Assembly (NCBI RefSeq): GCF_011745365.1
Contig: NW_024468910.1
Span: 2,508,068-2,572,067, forward strand
Direction: 5' to 3'
DNA: 64,000 nucleotides
Source: Cryphonectria parasitica EP155
Lineage: Eukaryota > Ascomycota > Sordariomycetes > Diaporthales > Cryphonectriaceae
A model generated the notes under the pieces. That model saw only the letters and a list, made by a program, of their open reading frames with translations, ran no database searches and was not told where the DNA came from. Positions 1-12,400 of this stretch are shown piece after piece. Within the stretch, counting starts at the first letter, position 1; every line of letters starts with the position of its first letter. Position numbers and translations under genes: made by a program.

Positions 1-633
1 CCCCCCAGGAAAAACATATATTTCATACCTACTTTCAACCCTTTATTTCAGGCTTTTTGTTGACTATCTAATAGAGATAAGGGACCAAGGTCTCAGACAG
101 CCTGTCTCTAGGTAGTTGATAGCCCCGTGGCTCAATCATGGGCACTAGTCGGGGATATCTGAAGATCCGCTCTGGCCAAGGCCGGGAAGTCTTGAGAGCG
201 AGCAATCAGCTCGTCCTGAAGGGACGTTCGTTCCTGGAAGCAGAATGGCCCTGAGTTCTGTTAGCTGGTTGTCGTAGTCAAATCCAACCAAGAGGCCTTA
301 CACGAGGAGTCCACCTGTGCTCTAATAACCAGAGCTAGATCTCGGACGTGGAGAGATCGGAAACACCATTCGGGTCCAAAAGATTGACAGAAACACACAA
401 AAGCAGATGCCAGCTCCCGGGGCTCCTGGAAGTTCCTCGGAAGACTCCGGGTCCACGGAAAGTGTGTACCTCCTCGGGGAAGCGCCCAACGCTTAATGTC
501 TGCAACCAAATAGAATTTACTCACAAGGACATGGTCCAATCCTGGTCGCCACGAAGGATACCACTGCTGAGCGAGAAGCCTAGGTTGAGGGCGCCTCACC
601 AATGGTGGTCGAGGGTGATGACATTATTCCAGC
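1..633. other. intergenic / 3' flank of the Est1-type gene
   Basis: No gene is recognised here. Reading frames of 113 aa exist on both strands between 261 and 689 but lack recognisable domains, and they overlap the inverted repeat at 582-677, so they are probably chance frames in the 3' untranslated region of the Est1-type gene, which ends at 634 on the minus strand. Confidence 0.6.
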
Positions 634-677
634 TCAGTCATCGCCCTCGACCACCATTGATGAGGCGTCCTCAGCCT
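582..677. repeat. 41-bp-arm inverted repeat over a stop codon
   Basis: Positions 582-622 are the near-perfect reverse complement of 637-677, around a 14-nt loop at 623-636. I count 37 Watson-Crick pairs of 41; the four exceptions (585/674, 591/668, 599/660, 616/643) all differ by transitions. The right arm encodes the last residues of the Est1-type protein and its stop (minus strand, 634-636) lies in the loop; the left arm lies in its 3' UTR. A transcript from either strand could form a strong hairpin. It most likely arose by inverted duplication of the gene's 3' end. Confidence 0.85.
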
Positions 678-2988
678 CTGATTTGGTAAAGTCCTCAGGC
701 TCTGAATCGGCCATCTCATCAGTCATTGTAGCCGTGCTGTCTGTGGTAGATGCCCTGGCGATTCTGGGCAACGTCTTGGGAAGGCTACCATGTACAAGGC
801 AACCTGCTTGATGACTGAGTACATAGCTGCACTGATATTGTTTAGATTCCTTGTCGTATATGATCCATTTCCGGAAAGATGCCAGTCTGCGGCCGAACCA
901 GAGAACCCGCGTGCGCCGGTGCTCTCTCATGGATGGGAGCTCGAAGACCTTCTCATCTTCCTCGAACTTATCCGAGTTGAACCAATCGTCCGGGTACAGG
1001 CCTTCTACCCACAGGTGGCCTCGCATGGTCCAGTCCTCGGGAAGTGGTCTCTCGGTAGGGCGGGGGAACTCCTCTGACTCGGTGCGTTCGAGGTCTTGAG
1101 CATCAACAACAAGCAGATTCAAGAGCCGAGTGACCTGTGCCCATGGGAAGCGATCCTCGAGATGCTTCATGGCGGATTCGTTCTGGGCCATGTGATACAT
1201 GTAAGCGAGTCGGACGTGTAGATAGCTCATGATGTTGTTATCGCCATAGCGGTTGAACATGACTTGGTCGCAATCTTTGACGAAGTCCTGAATTATGCCG
1301 AACATCTCAGAGGGGACAGGTTCGCCGTCCGTTTCCGCGCTATCAGCTTCCGAGCCATCCATGGGCACATCTCCCCCAGCACTCCCAGTCTTCAGAGTCA
1401 ATGCGGCTAGAATGACGTTCTTATCTCCCTGTGCATTGGCATCTGTCTTGCCGTATTCCAAAATCGCATTATTGTTGGAGATTGCGATTTGACCGCCTAT
1501 TGTATTCCAGCCTTTAGCACATCGCGAGATTGTGGGATCAAGGCGCGCAATGAATTCAGTCTTGGTTGTGTTATAGTCGGCCATCATTTGGTCCTTCGGC
1601 TGGGGAAGCGGCTTCTCCTCCTCGTTTGTATTGGATACAATGAAAAGGATGGCGTGGGATTTGACAAATGTGAACTCCAAAAGTGGCAACTGATGCTGGT
1701 TGTTGTTCAAAATGGGATCGAAAAGCGTGAGAATACTATCGCGTGCTGATTTGAACGGATAGGCGACACACAGACTCTTGGAGTAATAGAAGAGCTGCTG
1801 ATAAGCGTTCGGCCTGGATAAGATCGCAAGATGATGATAAAGGCGGCCAGTCGTAGGGGCTCTATCGCTAGCCTTTGCGTACCAATGCCTACTGACACCA
1901 GTCCAAATCTCCCTATCGCGAATATCCTCGTCCTCGATAGCCATCCGGTATCTGCCGAGATCTCCCAGGCACTCAATCCAAGTATCTTCGAAAGACGGAA
2001 CAGTCTCGTAGAGCAGGGCCATCATGGAGTATGCCAGGTAGATAAAGGTGAGCATGTGCTCCAGGGAGGCGGGCAGGCGAGATCGAAGCAGCTCAAGGAA
2101 CGAGTGGATGCCATGTCTCCACATTCTCGCCGGCATTGCGTACTTCTGAGAAAGCCTTCGAAGGGCAGGCGAGGCAGAAGGGTGCTGAGAGGCGAGGAAA
2201 AAGTCGTGATGCTCATGAAGGAGGGTGCGGTGGAGAGCAATCAGGGCCTGCCACTGTTCATTGTTGAGTTTAGCAGTGCTCTCGGCCTGTGTGCTCTGAG
2301 CAGTGTCAACCTCGATACACTTGGACTCGACCATCACAAGGCCGGCGTAAATCCCCTTGACTTCTGCCACAAGCTGCTCTTGTGAAATGGGCCGTGTTTC
2401 TGGCTGAGGAATCATGACTGTCACAGAGGCTGGTTCCTTCTCATCCGCAGTCTGGGCAGCATTCGCCCGAGCTGCCGCGTGCTGCCGCCTTGTCGCGCCT
2501 CTTGTTTTGTATTGCGGGGTCGTGGGAGCGGCTGTGGGGGCGGCATTTGGCCTGATCAAGGCCGTATCTCTTTCCGTCCATAGTTTGCCCTTTACGTGAG
2601 GTCTCTCGATCTGAGAAGTGCTGTCGCCCATATGCGCTGGGGTCGAGATGCCCTTTTCCTCATCTGCAGCATCGCCTGCGGAATCGCCTGCAGCAGAGGT
2701 CGACGGAGATTTCAGCCTCTTGGCAGCGGGCTCAGCGCTGGCTTCTGCTATGTGCTCCGCACTGCGTCGTAGAGTGACAGACTGCTGCGATTCTGCATTG
2801 GCATTGACCCCAGTGGCAGCGTCGACTTCTGCCTGGGTTCGGTCTCTAGCTGAAGGTGGCTGCTCACTGCAATAATCTTTCAGCTGGAAATGCACTTTCA
2901 AAAATAGCACATTTGGATCAGGCTCCTGCCCTTACCCTCTCGCCTGCCTTCGCAAAGCCTTATTGAAGTTGTTGACAATGTGGGCCAT
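634..2988 (-). CDS. Est1/SMG-type DNA/RNA-binding domain protein
   Basis: Two-exon model: ATG at 2988, exon 1 2988-2936, intron 2935-2867 (69 nt, GTAAGG to TGCAG), exon 2 2866-634, giving 761 aa. The main frame has no ATG at its 5' end; splicing to the short upstream exon joins in frame and supplies one. Residues about 333-407 carry a stretch typical of the Est1 DNA/RNA-binding domain: W-T-G-V-S-R-H-W-Y, then G-R-L-Y-H-H-L-A and S-L-C-V-A-Y-P-F. The N-terminal 170 residues are low complexity, rich in Ala, Thr and Ser, and probably disordered. Family members (Est1, EBS1, SMG5-7) act in telomere maintenance or nonsense-mediated decay; fungal paralogues of this layout are mostly uncharacterised, so no specific role is assigned. 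The C-terminus is acidic and overlaps an inverted repeat. Confidence 0.8.
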
Positions 2989-5900
2989 AATTGGAGACCT
3001 AGGAGCGACACAGTTCTGTTGAAGAATGCTTGACCGTCGTTCAGGAAGATGCACAGAAAGACAATCCCTCGAATTGATATAGAACGAGAGCAGAGATAAT
3101 TGAGTGGTTGAAAGCCAGGATGTTGGAGCTAGCTAGCCACCCACCACAGGTCTGAAAAAGCATGTGGGGAAAAAAGAGAGAAAAGGCAAAGGGTTTGCCT
3201 GTATAGTGTGGATACAACCCCATCGACGGTCAGGGTATGAAGTGCTCTGACTTTGCAGCGTGAATCAACACGGCAATGTCAATTCAGCTAGGGAAGAGTT
3301 CTGGGTCGCTCGAATAATATCAGAACTGTCGGTTGAAGAGAAGAGGCTTCTGCCTCCTTATAACCTTCTCATCGTCTGGGCCGCGCACCGCGTAGATAGT
3401 AGCATACATGCACCGACGCCACTGGGACCGGGGCTGGGGTCTCGGGTGAGACCATTTTTTCCAATTTTGGCAGACCCCCCTGATGTCCAAGTACTTTGGT
3501 ACTTCGGGCTAGGACGCCGTGGATGCTAGCTGGTCGCCTTGGCGAACCACACACACACATGGCGAACCAACAACCCGATGGCAGAGCCTCATCCCATCTC
3601 ACCGAGAAAAACAAGGACAGTTACATCAAAGATCCAGTTTAAATAGATTTTGCGGGTTGTGGCCTCAGCCACATTGAGTGCTTGGGAGCAGAATACCTAC
3701 TATACCGAGGAATTTGTCACTGGCGGCGTCCTGAACGTTCGCAAAGGGTTTTGACACATCAGCCTTCGATTGCTCTCAGCTGAAATTTCTTGGGGAACAA
3801 TGCGAGAGGGGGAGGGGTTTCCAATGCTTGCTTTCTGCCAGGGAAAATGTGCCCGAGGCAGCCACAAGGGGCAGGATGCCCAATTTATAGAACTTTTCCC
3901 TGCTGTGTTTACATAGATCGGTATGTATTTATTTTTATTCTTGATTTTCGGTATGGCGGGGAGTGGTTTCCCGAAACCTGTCGTCTGCTGTTGAATACTA
4001 GTCATTATACAGAAACACAGCCAGATGTCTTGTGTAGGGGCTGTGGAGAGTGGCACTGGCCCCTTGCACCATGGTCGAAGTCAAATACAATGCAAAATCG
4101 AGAGAATTCGGTCATTCTATTGGAGACACTGTTGGACACATGTCGTCAACGGAAAGTCCATGTGTCCTCAAGGACATAGACGTCTGAGGGGAAATGGCTC
4201 TGTTGGTTAGTGTATGTCTGTGTAATAAAATGTCAGATAATTATCTGAGAATCCAGCTTCTCAAGAGTGCTGACCTTTCTGTTGTCCATCTTTGCCATAA
4301 CAAAAATCTTTCATGGCTCGGCCCGAATTTCGATATAGATGGGGGACATCACTCGAGTGTAAATGACCCTACATTGGGTCATCATTGCAGCGTGAATTTC
4401 TCATTATTGATAAACAGCTAGCTGGTCCCATGTTTTACTCTTAGTCAGCTTTCATACCATCATTCGTGGTGGGTCGCCTGTGTGCAACATCAACACGAAA
4501 CAACCACAGCCATCTATATCGCAGCTGCCTTCAGCTCTCTTCAGTGTGATGCTTTTGGATATATAGATGTAGATCAGGCAGTGCTGTCTTCCTCAGTGGT
4601 CCTATATTGCAATGTTCTAGCGTGTCCACAGGGCGAAGTCAACAAACGAAAAGGGGATCAGATGAGTCTTTGTGTGTAACTATAGAAGTAGCGCCTGTAG
4701 GGTTCTTCATTCTTGTCGCTCTCCTCAGTTCATGTATGTAAATTTTGTTTTCTTCTTTTGCACAGTGAGCCTATCCATTCACCTCTGTCCCATGACAACC
4801 ACATGCAGCTGACTGTCACATCTGCTGTTGTCATTGGCGATGACAGACATAATGAATTGACTGAGTGCAATCCATATTACGCAGATTAAGGAACTTCCTG
4901 TAGTATTGTAACAAAATTTCTGCGACCTCGAGAGCCTGAAGCCCTGCGGGAGCTGACATCTAATCATCAGCGTTTACTCCTCAGGTGTTGGGCTCTGTGC
5001 CGGGGTATTGAGTCTATTGTTACACAACCTCCTATCCATGAAGTGTTACCTGTCCATCTTGATTCATCTGTACGAGATGATGCGAGTCAAACAATGGGGC
5101 ACCAATGGAAAAGAGGAAGTAAAAGGAATAATTGGCAACATGGCAACAGACGACCGAAATTAGGTGCAGCAATGAATAAAAGGCTCGGTTAGAGTTTCCT
5201 TATCAGGTCCAATAGCTGGAGGCTGAGGTGAGCAGAGCTTTATTGCCAGCGTCACGCGATCCAGGTCTATAAACTGCTGATAACCGGTCCCACCGTCCAC
5301 TACTTACAGGTTCCTAACGACCTACAAAATACTTTCAGAATGCATGACCACTCTGCAGAATTCGCTTCACACCACTGATTATTCAATCTTACGAGGAGAA
5401 AGCGGAAACAGGTGACTCAATCTCCGAGAAAACCCGATATTCAAGCCTTCGAACTCGCCACATGCCACCGAGGTGTGCTCGAATATCAAGAAGACCTCCC
5501 TATCCAGATTCCTACAGATAATTAGAAGAGAGAAAGGGAGGAGTCAAGATAAAGAGCCGTGGGAAATAGCAAAAGTGGAAAAACAAGATAGGGTGAGGTT
5601 GCTTGTCTGCCCTGCGCTTCTTGCTGCTTACTGCACCAGGACCGGTCAACAGCCTGAGCTACAGTCGGAGGCAAGTGAGTTTTGTGCAAGAATACAATAC
5701 ATAACACATTCAAACGGCGGATCACAAGTCGCATGATGCTGACCATGATTCGTAGGTTCCAAGTCCTTGAGGTCTGACTTGGAGGGTTCTATGGTGTACA
5801 AGCCCCCCGCCGTTCTGTCAGTGCTGCCTATTCAAAGGGCGTAGCGTCCAGGAACATCCTTCTCGCCCGCCTTGCCCAGAGGCTGTGCGTGATCGGGTAT

Positions 5901-8900
5901 AGGTGGAGAAGCCGCCTCATCTATGGGCTTTGGGCACATGCTAAAGAGAGAAAGCCGTGTCGATCGCCTTGCTAGCTGCCAGTCAAGGCAACCAGCTAGT
6001 CTAGGAACGGAGCTGGTACAGAGCTTGTTCAGACTTCCTCGGACACTAAATCATGCGTGCTATTTCGCTCTTGGAAGCCTAACTATTACCCAGCTTCTCC
6101 TGCCGTCAGCGGTGAGCCACCACCTTGTGGGAGAATGGGCAAAGGAACTGGAGAAGAGTCGGTGAGTCCTGAATGCAGGATCACATTGTGGAGATCCAGG
6201 GCAGACAAAATTACACCATTGGGTATTGAATTATTGCCCAAGGCAAAGGTTGAACCATAGATATTGATGGTGGGCATCGGCTGTGAAGGAAGTGGCTGGG
6301 TTGGCAAGACGATCCACGTGTCCCCGAGCTTTCGTTCAGGCCGATGGCTTGCTGAGGGTAAAGCCCATCTTCATAGATGGCTGGGATGTGTTGGACTGTG
6401 CTCAGTTGAGACCAGGCCTTGGATCCTCGCAGCCCCACAAACCAGGATTGAAGAAGACGCTGTGCATGACGATAACATCTTGGGTGATTTCACTATCAGG
6501 AAGAGGGCTTCACTGCCCGCCGCCAGCAAGCACAACCTCAGCAATTATAGCATGCACAGACGCACGCCCGCTGTACCGCCCTGCTTACTGACTTGACGAC
6601 GCACAGCATGCCCTCCATCAGTTGATTTGTGCTGTATCAGTACCTATCTGGTGAGTATGAACTGTTTGTGGAGACATGCCGGGAACTTTCTAGACGTCAA
6701 GTGACAAGACAGCAGTCGATGCAGCCCCTGCAAGCGTCATTTAGCGAAGGCCTTTCCAGTCAAGGACGCTCTAAACCGTGCAGATTTTGTCACAGCATTG
6801 AGTGTTACTGGTACGGCGTCGTGGAACTCGAAATTTGAAATTTGATAGGGCTGCACACCTGCATATTACTGCGCATATAGCTTGGAAAGGATTTTCGTCA
6901 ACCTGGGACGAGTTCTACCTCCTGTTTGATAACTTTCTACATGGTGGCCGGTTGAACGTGTGTGGCTGGGATGTACTCGATAAGGCCGATTGAATGGAGA
7001 CCGAGTGCACGCAGTTCCCAACACCTGCAGGGCCATCCATGTAAGGGTGGGATCGCTCTCCATAGGCTACTATAGCACACAGATATTCGCGGCAGGGCTG
7101 GCACTCTATAAAAATTGGTTGGTAATAAGAGATGCCGGGCGTGCGGGGAGAAGCCGGCGATAATCCTGTTAGCCCCTGTATATGAAGCAGCCCTATACTT
7201 GGGAGAATCCTTTTTTTCTTCTTTTCAAATGGCAGATCATTCATCCCCCCCCCCCCCCTTTCCACCATCAACACCTCATGATAGAGCTAACGAGGCGGAC
7301 GTAGGATCTGAAAGAGCGTGGTCGTGGTCGAGCGAAGGCCAGAAGTGTGCTCTGCCGAAGGAGGGATGCGTGGAAGGATGCAAGAGTCGCTTCAGCCCGT
7401 GGAGATCTTGAAGATCTGTACCGAAGCTTTACGCTACAGAAGTAGCCAATTATTTCGTGAAGCTTGGAAAGACGTTCAAGAAGTGAAACTACGCCTAACA
7501 TGCGTCCAAACCCAACAACTTCCACACCTACATCCTTGTTGCATTATTATCATTATTATTATTGTTTAAAAGGGGCAAAATAATGAAATGAATCATAAGT
7601 ACATCTTTTCTCCCAAATGAGTGACTCAGACCAATTTTCAGGCTTCTAGTCATCTTGTACAGCAAGTGGCGGCTGTGGCGGTTATTGCTGCTACTGATCA
7701 GTTTGTGTGTATATCCTTCTAAGAGTCATGACAGAAATCCTTGATAATCGAGAGCATTGGCTGTGGGGACCCAGCCTTGATGGTCGGTTGCTCTCACCTT
7801 GTCTTCAGCTCATACAGGCTCGAAAACCACGTGGAAAGAAATGATTCCTGCCACCACAGAGTGTTTGCTCAACTGCACGTGCTTAGCTAACTTCACATGC
7901 ACATGGTGCTTGGGGCTGGACTGTAATGTGTTGTCACAATGTGATGGGATTGCTGTCCCACCCACCCATCAACACGCCGCCTCATTCACATGAGGAGGCT
8001 GAAGCCGCTTGTGTCATGGTATGCATGCACTTGTCCTCCCGTCGCCCGCAGTGTGTGTCATCTTGGGGTTGCAACTTGTAACAGTAAAAAGGAATTATGT
8101 CCAGTCAAACTCCAAAATTTGGGTGCAGACCTCCTCCAGGAACAAAACCATGGTACTTGAGGTGGTCATCTTGATACTTTGACAAGAAGAGACTGAAAGA
8201 GACAGAGAGGGAGCGAGGGGCAGAGACAGCCTGCTTAGGTCTGATTTGAAGGCTCAGACCCAGAGAAGTAAGCGACCAGTGGAGGACAGATTTTGTAGGG
8301 CACCATAACCACACTTGGCTGATCATTGGCTGCCCTACACTCCTGGTTCGACCCTGAGCTGCATGTTAGCACCACTTGAAATGAACTCATCGATGGGCTA
8401 CAGGCTCGTGAAAAATGCTGCTGGCCGTCAGTAAGGCTGACCTCTGGAGACTTGCCTTCACGTATGTAACCCTCCACAATACCTCTGAACAGGGGAATAT
8501 ATCTGTGTGCTCCGTGTTGAGAAGATAATTTCGACATGAAACAAAGGCGCAGATGATTAAGTGCTTAAGTAGAATGCTGTCTCTGCTGGCTGTTAATTAT
8601 AACATCTCGACATATGCTGGGGTTGTACCTTGCTTTGATGTAACACTCATTTCTGGGATGGGATGGAAATGCGTCTACCATCTGGTTATGTCTCATAGAA
8701 ATGGGTGTCACGCCTTTGAAAATTCTCAAAGAACTGGGTAGCGATAAAGACCCCAACTGATCAGCTTCGAGATTCAAGATTATCGATATCCTCAAAACCC
8801 GATTTGGTCTAGGCTTCGGAAGTAACATGTTCTATTGACATTTGGAAGAGCTTTTATTGGCCATGCCGGCCGCCTCAAGCACCCCAGTGGCAGTGGTTAT

Positions 8901-8944
8901 TTCACTGCTGCAACGATCACATAAGCCACCGTACACTAGACGGG
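2989..8944. other. long region without recognisable genes (left part)
   Basis: Only short frames (up to 129 aa) occur on both strands, and none shows a domain, signal peptide or consistent splice chain that I recognise. The part next to 2989 is the upstream region of the Est1-type gene. Short features include a (CA)n tract near 3549-3560 and a run of C at about 7246-7258. Unspliced decayed genes or non-coding RNAs cannot be excluded. Confidence 0.5.
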
Positions 8945-9448
8945 ATGACGGCGCAACGACATTGTTGCCGATCTGGCTATCATAATTCATGCCTTGTCCT
9001 CCAATGGTATGGGTGCAACGACATGCGGGAATCTTCCGCACTGATCTGGGTTGTACGGATATTATGTGAGAGCACCCAACTTGATCTTGATCAAGTCCAA
9101 CGAAAAGTCTTTGACGGAGCCGCGGACTTTTACAACGTGGCACTCTACGCACGACTCACTGAAGTCTGTAATCTCTTAGGCAAAAGGCTCGACCACATTT
9201 ATTTTCAGACCTTCCAATCATATTGCATGTGGCAGAGCATTATGAACAGACCCGTAGCTAGTCGTGCACAAGCCAGCCACAGTTGCAACCCAGAGGTCGA
9301 ACTGATCAATACTGTGCACTATCGGTTGATGTGGCATCGCATGATTGCACAACGTAGACGGACAATAATTGCACATCTTGAACAAAACTTTCTCGCCTTT
9401 CTGTTCCGCTACGTTATTGACGAGGTGGTAATCTGGCAACAAAAATGA
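8945..9448 (+). other. 167-codon open frame, unrecognised
   Basis: This is the longest frame in the gene-poor 3.0-15.2 kb stretch. It opens with ATG and encodes an unusually Cys-, His- and Trp-containing sequence with no recognisable domain, no signal peptide and no membrane segment. A frame of this length can occur by chance, and a 106-aa and an 81-aa frame overlap it on the other strand. It could be a fast-evolving orphan gene, a relic, or noise. Confidence 0.2.
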
Positions 9449-12400
9449 CAAAGGCAGGCCCAATACCCATTTGGTAAGTCGGCGTCCCGAGGTCGCCTCG
9501 GATACGAGAATACGACCTGCTGTAACCCTCTCAACCTGCCTGCTGGGACATCGAAGGTAAGACGTCCGGATATAATTGTGGCTTGGGCGTCAATATTGCG
9601 ACCGGGCCCACCGCACTCAAACCCGATGTTTGACGAGCATTTATGCCGTGAGGCATCAATGAAATCGGATAACTTCATGACCTTGTAATAGTGATACTTC
9701 AATTTGAGACTGGCACTTGTTCACTTAAGTACTGAGGCAATGGTCAGCGGGCATTATGTATCAGGCCGTGTTGACCAGGTTCAGATACACAGTAAGCTCC
9801 AGGTATAGTTGACCTGATCCACGCGTACACAATCTCGGTCCAGCTCCCACCCAAGCCCTACTGAAATCCATGTCATGACACTTTTATTAACTTGATTGAA
9901 GGGCCTGAAGGTGCACGGCACAAGTTTTCACACTGCTAGTAGCCACCGCTGTGCCGCCCGAGACCCGCATGAACCAAGATGTGTGACAACCCTGAAGATG
10001 ACTGGGCCGTTGTTGATGAGTGCGGGGCTGAATTTCTTCGAATGCTTACCGCCAGCTTGTGTTTAATAAGTATCTGGACACTCTCGGACGAAATAATGCC
10101 CCTTATATGTAGGAAGACGGAGCTACGAAATACCCATTCTTGATAGCCGGACATAGAGCCACCGAGTTGATCGCTCTGGTATTATCATTACGCAGGCTCA
10201 CATGACCTGGTTGCCTTTATATTGGTGGGAGGCATCACATGCAAACTTGTGTGCTGCAATGATCAAATGAGAGGTAATTAAAACACTGGATCATGACTGT
10301 GTGACGTTGTTCAAGCCATACCGCTCTCCGACCTAGTCCAGATGGGAGAGAGCTAAGTCTGCTGCTGGAACCCCGGGACAAGTTCAACACGACTCACGAT
10401 TGCACGACAGTGAGTGATTGGGGTCCTTGCAGAGGGGTTCTAATGTTGGAGAAGGGGTGTGTACTGCCTGTCCCGTTCCCTGTCTTGATATGTGGCACTG
10501 CAGGTAGCTTGATACGGATACTAAGGCAGCGTTAGGGGTTCAAGACGAACCACATGTGTTTGGCTCCTGATCTAAAACCAGATGCTGTCCTCGAACATTT
10601 ACTATATAAGGCCCAGGGAGCGTACCCGGAGTGATTTCAATGCAATTCCACAAGGGTAGAGGCATCTGTTGTCCTCGTTTCGAGCCTCTGCACAACTACT
10701 GCTATCAATTGTGAATCCAGGTCTTTGATATTTGGTCGTGAGCGAAATGCTGACGTTGATTTTGGAGACAGGGTAACGCTGAAGAGCAAGATTATGACCA
10801 ATCAGCGTGCGTTGGTGCTCCCATGAGGCTTAGCTCCTCCTGCTAGCTCCAGCAACCAGCCATAATTTTCCTTTCTTTCTTTCTTACCTTATTGAGGGTG
10901 GCAGTTTTTTTTAATTGCCACCCAGTTGCCACCACTACCATCACGACGTTCCAACCTCACACCTATCAAGGACTTCTATCCCTCACAACACTCATCGTCG
11001 ATGTGGCTGTGCAACTCTTGATCTTCGAATTCTGCACTCATTCTCTCTAGAGCGCCTCTGCGTTCTCCGAATCACAGACTGTAAGAGCATTTCACCATGA
11101 CGGATGGTCCGCTAGATATTTAAGTCTCTCGCCGCCTCGTATCCTTCTCGGTCTCACCGTATCGTCTTGTCCTTCCCGTACAGACCAAGCGTGACGAAGG
11201 CGACGTCTGGAGGCCCCCTTGTGCCCAGCTGGCAACCCTTTCACACGCAGATGTCTGGAAGGTCTCGATCCCTAAGGTATGCCACACGTCCTAGAGACGG
11301 GCACCACGAACAAGTCCACTACAACGATAGGACAATGGTTGGGTTCACGAGTCTAGGATACCTCCCAACCATGCACTCAGTGCACGTTGCCTCCCGCCGT
11401 CCCATCTCGAAAATCTTCACTTCCGCCACCTCAGCAGCTCGATCATGCTGCCGTCTCGCTAACTAGAAGGCGACTACGTCGGGCACCCATACTGGATGGC
11501 TTTCATGACTCATACACCATTGCCTGTGGCCGCTGTTTGCCTGACGAGAAATTCTCCGGTACTAGGAGGACAAGCTGGACAAATTCTCGCTGTTCTTGGA
11601 GTTCGGTCGGCCCCCTGGGAGGGAGGGAGGGGGCATGTCTGTCTCGAGCCGTCTTCAGCGTCCCATCTTTAACACCATCTGACCATGTCACTGATTTAAT
11701 GAGGCTGTCTAGGCGCCATGTACCCTTCTCCACCAGGAAACGCTGGGTCGAAAGCACCTCTAACGTCTCAGCAACAGGGCGTTACGTGGGCGCCTGATTA
11801 AGATATCCACCAGTGAGGCGAGCTGATGTGCCGTGTTATCGAGCGGGAGCTGCGATGTTGCCCTACATCAGATGCCAAGCATCTGCTATGTTGGCCGAGT
11901 GTCTTTCAGCAGCCCCAGCCACTGATGGATGTCTTCAAAAGTACACCTTTCGGATGAAGGAACGGCTGAGACTTGAGAGACAGCGTGCCATTGTCGTGCT
12001 GTGCTTGCATAACAGCCCCCAGCGTGTCCGACTCTGGCGCGGTGTCGGGAGCAGTACGTTATGGGCCCATGCAAAGCAACTCTTTCCGGATCTTTGAGGC
12101 GCTGCGCACTTTCTTCCGCTGATATCCGAGGAGTTTATCACAAGGTTACCGCCCATTCCAGAGATCAACGGGTGAGACCCATGTCTGGGCAAAGATATTG
12201 CCTTTGCCAGGGCCCCATGCAAATTTCGACTTCGGCTCTGGTGTGGCTTTGTTCCCAGTTGGCCACTTTTCAATAGCTACATTGCGACCGAGCACCGGCA
12301 CTTGGATCGATAGAACCTCCTCCCTTCTCCCTTCTTATCTTTGCCCCCTCTTCTCTCTCCCAGTGTGCTTTATTTCTGTGGCGCAGAGACGCTACGGGCC

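Noticed and set aside
1831..2385. 184-aa plus-strand frame
   Set aside because: Antisense of the Est1-type gene; no domain of its own.
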